DNA from: Thioglobus_B sp964566765
Lineage (GTDB): Bacteria; Pseudomonadota; Gammaproteobacteria; PS1; Pseudothioglobaceae
NCBI GenBank assembly: GCA_964566765.1
Contig: CAZMJI010000060.1
Span: 1 to 6,817 of the forward strand
DNA length: 6,817 nt
Direction of reading: 5' to 3'
Position numbers and translations under genes: made by a program. Below are positions 6,787-6,817 of this stretch, piece after piece. How positions within the stretch are numbered: the stretch's first letter is position 1; every line of letters starts with the position of its first letter. Below the pieces are notes generated by a model. It saw nothing but the letters and a program-made list of their open reading frames with translations, ran no database searches and was not told the origin of the DNA.

Positions 6787-6817
6787 AATATTCACAACGA
6801 CAAAATTCTAATTCTTG
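6781..6817 (+). CDS. guaA: Probable GMP synthase (glutamine-hydrolysing), first 12 codons only
   Basis: The 37 bases to the window end read MTNIHNDKILIL, which lines up with the start of E. coli GuaA (MTENIHKHRILIL), just before the DFGSQ segment of the glutamine amidotransferase domain. GuaA converts XMP to GMP using glutamine and ATP in the cytoplasm. An AGGG ribosome binding site six bases upstream supports this start. Only 12 residues are visible, so the identification rests on a short but distinctive match. The gene is divergent from lptG with a 42-base gap. Confidence 0.65.
   Translation, partial: MTNIHNDKILIL

Overview
This is an ordinary housekeeping stretch of a Gram-negative proteobacterial chromosome, most likely from a gammaproteobacterium. 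A glutaminyl-tRNA synthetase colinear with the 554-residue E. coli enzyme, a WaaC-type heptosyltransferase, LptG and a ClpS/ClpA pair together support that placement. I cannot name the genus. Base composition looks intermediate by eye (not counted) and is even across the genes. I see no mobile element, CRISPR array, tRNA or rRNA.

Layout. At the left edge (1-602, minus) lies the N-terminal two thirds of waaC, which adds the first heptose to the LPS inner core. A 93-base divergent intergenic region (603-695) separates it from glnS (696-2363, plus) and appears to hold two overlapping divergent promoters. glnS runs tail to tail into a minus-strand cluster and shares a palindromic CTAG with the stop codon of surE (2360-2363). 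The cluster, in transcription order, is lptG (6738-5653), clpS (5653-5354), clpA (5325-3100) and surE (3103-2360). lptG/clpS overlap by 1 base (TAATG) and clpA/surE by 4 bases (GTGA). Only 28 bases separate clpS and clpA, so this looks like one operon with an optional internal promoter before clpA. At the right edge, divergent from lptG, the first 12 codons of a probable guaA (GMP synthase) begin at 6781.

How the genes fit together. clpS and clpA form one functional unit: ClpS captures proteins with N-degron residues and hands them to the ClpA unfoldase, which feeds ClpP (not in this window). waaC and lptG both serve the outer membrane, in LPS core synthesis and LPS transport. surE is a nucleotide/phosphate-ester phosphatase often linked to stationary phase. 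glnS and guaA serve translation and purine synthesis. Placing LPS export, adaptor-mediated proteolysis and SurE in one overlapping operon is the most unusual thing here, together with the absence of lptF beside lptG. I found no previously undescribed system. The findings concern gene order, overlaps, and candidate promoter and translation-initiation architecture.
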